In this document: piece by piece, positions 5,662 through 6,257 of the stretch
Position numbering within the stretch: the stretch's first letter is position 1
Layout: the number at the start of each line of letters is the position of its first letter
Source: CAYOZN01 sp964408455
GTDB taxonomy: Bacteria; Planctomycetota; Phycisphaerae; UBA1845; UTPLA1
Assembly: GCA_964408455.1 (NCBI GenBank)
Contig: CAYOZN010000056.1
Coordinates: 1 to 6,257 of the forward strand
Length of the DNA stretch: 6,257 nucleotides
Direction of reading: 5' to 3'
The notes under the pieces: model-generated
Told to the model about the DNA's origin: nothing
The model's input: the letters and a program-made list of their open reading frames with translations, nothing else
The model's database searches: none
Program-made: the position numbers and the translations under genes

Positions 5662-6257
5662 ATGACCGGCAGGACATCCACAAAGCCAGCTAAAGGCACC
5701 GGAATTTCCGCCCGACCCTCCGTCGCCGCGAAGTCCCGGAGCAAAAACAAGGGTCTCTCGGCAGCGCAACGGGAGACGCTGCTGGGCGTGTTGAGAGCGC
5801 GATTCGAGAAAAACCCGGGGCGGCACAGGGGGCTGGACTGGGCAAAGGTGCAGGCCAGGCTGGAGGCGAGTCCGGCAGCGCTGTGGTCGCTCTTCCAGAT
5901 GGAAGAGACGGGCGGCGAACCGGACGTGATCGCTTTCGATCGGAAGGCGGGCGAATACATCTTCTGTGATTGCTCGGCGGAGAGCCCCGCCGGCCGCCGC
6001 AGCGTCTGTTACGATCGCGAGGGGCAACAGGCCAACATCAAAGGTCGCCCGGACGCGAAGGCCAATGCCATCGACATGGCAGCTGCCATGGGCATCGAGC
6101 TTCTGTCCGAAGAAGAGTATCGGCAATTGCAGACGCTGGGCGAATTCGACTTGAAGACGTCGAGCTGGGTCACTACGCCGCCCGCCATCCGCAAACTTGG
6201 CGGCGCTCTTTTCTGCGATCGCCGCTACGGACACGTCTTTGTCTATCACAACGGTCC
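5662..6257 (+). CDS. DUF4256 family protein (3' end cut by window)
   Basis: The frame is open from ATG 5662 to the right edge, giving 198 residues with no stop. ATG 5662 is preceded by AGGAG (5649-5653) with 8 bases between, a good site. Residues 1-31 are a basic, Ser/Thr/Lys-rich tail with low complexity. The rest fits DUF4256, a conserved bacterial family of unknown function: LSAAQRETLLGVLRARFEKN (32-51), RHRGLDWAKVQ, then TGGEPDVIAFD (83-93), GEYIFCDCSAESP (97-109) running into GRRSVCYDRE (111-120), AAAMGIELL (140-148), and LGGALFCDRRYG (179-190) with VFVYHNG at the edge. Cys102, 104, 116 and 185 with several Asp and Glu are conserved in my memory of the family, which would suit metal binding or catalysis, but that is inference. 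Usual length is about 185-190 residues without the tail, so only a short C-terminus is missing. It is divergent from the importer operon and probably cytosolic. Confidence 0.88.
   Translation, partial: MTGRTSTKPAKGTGISARPSVAAKSRSKNKGLSAAQRETLLGVLRARFEKNPGRHRGLDWAKVQARLEASPAALWSLFQMEETGGEPDVIAFDRKAGEYIFCDCSAESPAGRRSVCYDREGQQANIKGRPDAKANAIDMAAAMGIELLSEEEYRQLQTLGEFDLKTSSWVTTPPAIRKLGGALFCDRRYGHVFVYHNG

Noticed and set aside
5908..5980. PD-(D/E)xK nuclease site in the DUF4256 protein (E-P-D at 86-88, D-x-S at 103-105)
   Set aside because: The catalytic Lys is absent and the resemblance rests on two short strings, which is not enough to suggest a nuclease.
5647..6249. - strand open frames opposite the DUF4256 gene
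   Set aside because: The + strand frame has a good ribosome site and clear DUF4256 conservation; the opposite frames look like antisense shadows.

Overview
The window is GC-rich bacterial chromosomal DNA. The organism is most likely diderm: one gene encodes a putative Tat-exported protein, and another a lipoprotein with Asp at position +2. The protein style (GH1 glycosidase, DinB-like enzyme, DUF4256, aliphatic-substrate type ABC importer, '-GGCDG' lipobox) would suit a soil or freshwater Acidobacteriota, Planctomycetota or a similar group. That placement is inference from style only; there is no rRNA or other marker. I see no mobile element, CRISPR array, tRNA or rRNA.

Layout. Positions 1-348 (+) hold the C-terminal end of a GH1 beta-glucosidase cut by the window edge. 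A gene-poor stretch of about 325 bases follows, with an inverted repeat and a convincing intrinsic-terminator hairpin. Next come two + strand genes: a DinB/DUF-type four-helix putative metalloenzyme (674-1183) and an Asp/Glu racemase-family protein (1379-2194). A three-gene ABC importer operon lies on the - strand, transcribed from a promoter near 5510 in the order lipoprotein substrate-binding protein (5452-4328), permease (4326-3151), ATPase (3157-2318). Divergent from it is a DUF4256 gene (5662 to the right edge), with its own TACAAT-type promoter.

How the genes work together. The only clear functional unit is the importer. Its three genes are translationally coupled: one base separates the first stop from the second start, and the last two genes overlap by seven bases. 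It belongs to the TauABC/SsuABC/NMT1-like class, but its substrate cannot be read from the sequence. The racemase gene converges on the operon and may or may not be related to it.

Most interesting spot: the racemase gene. It has (i) an N-terminal Tat-like signal ahead of a complete family-type domain, (ii) a second start at the domain boundary with its own good Shine-Dalgarno, which suggests an exported and a cytosolic form from one gene, (iii) Ser in place of the first catalytic Cys, and (iv) a leader with interlocking inverted repeats, one of which buries the Shine-Dalgarno of the long form. I found no clear evidence of a wholly new multi-gene system.
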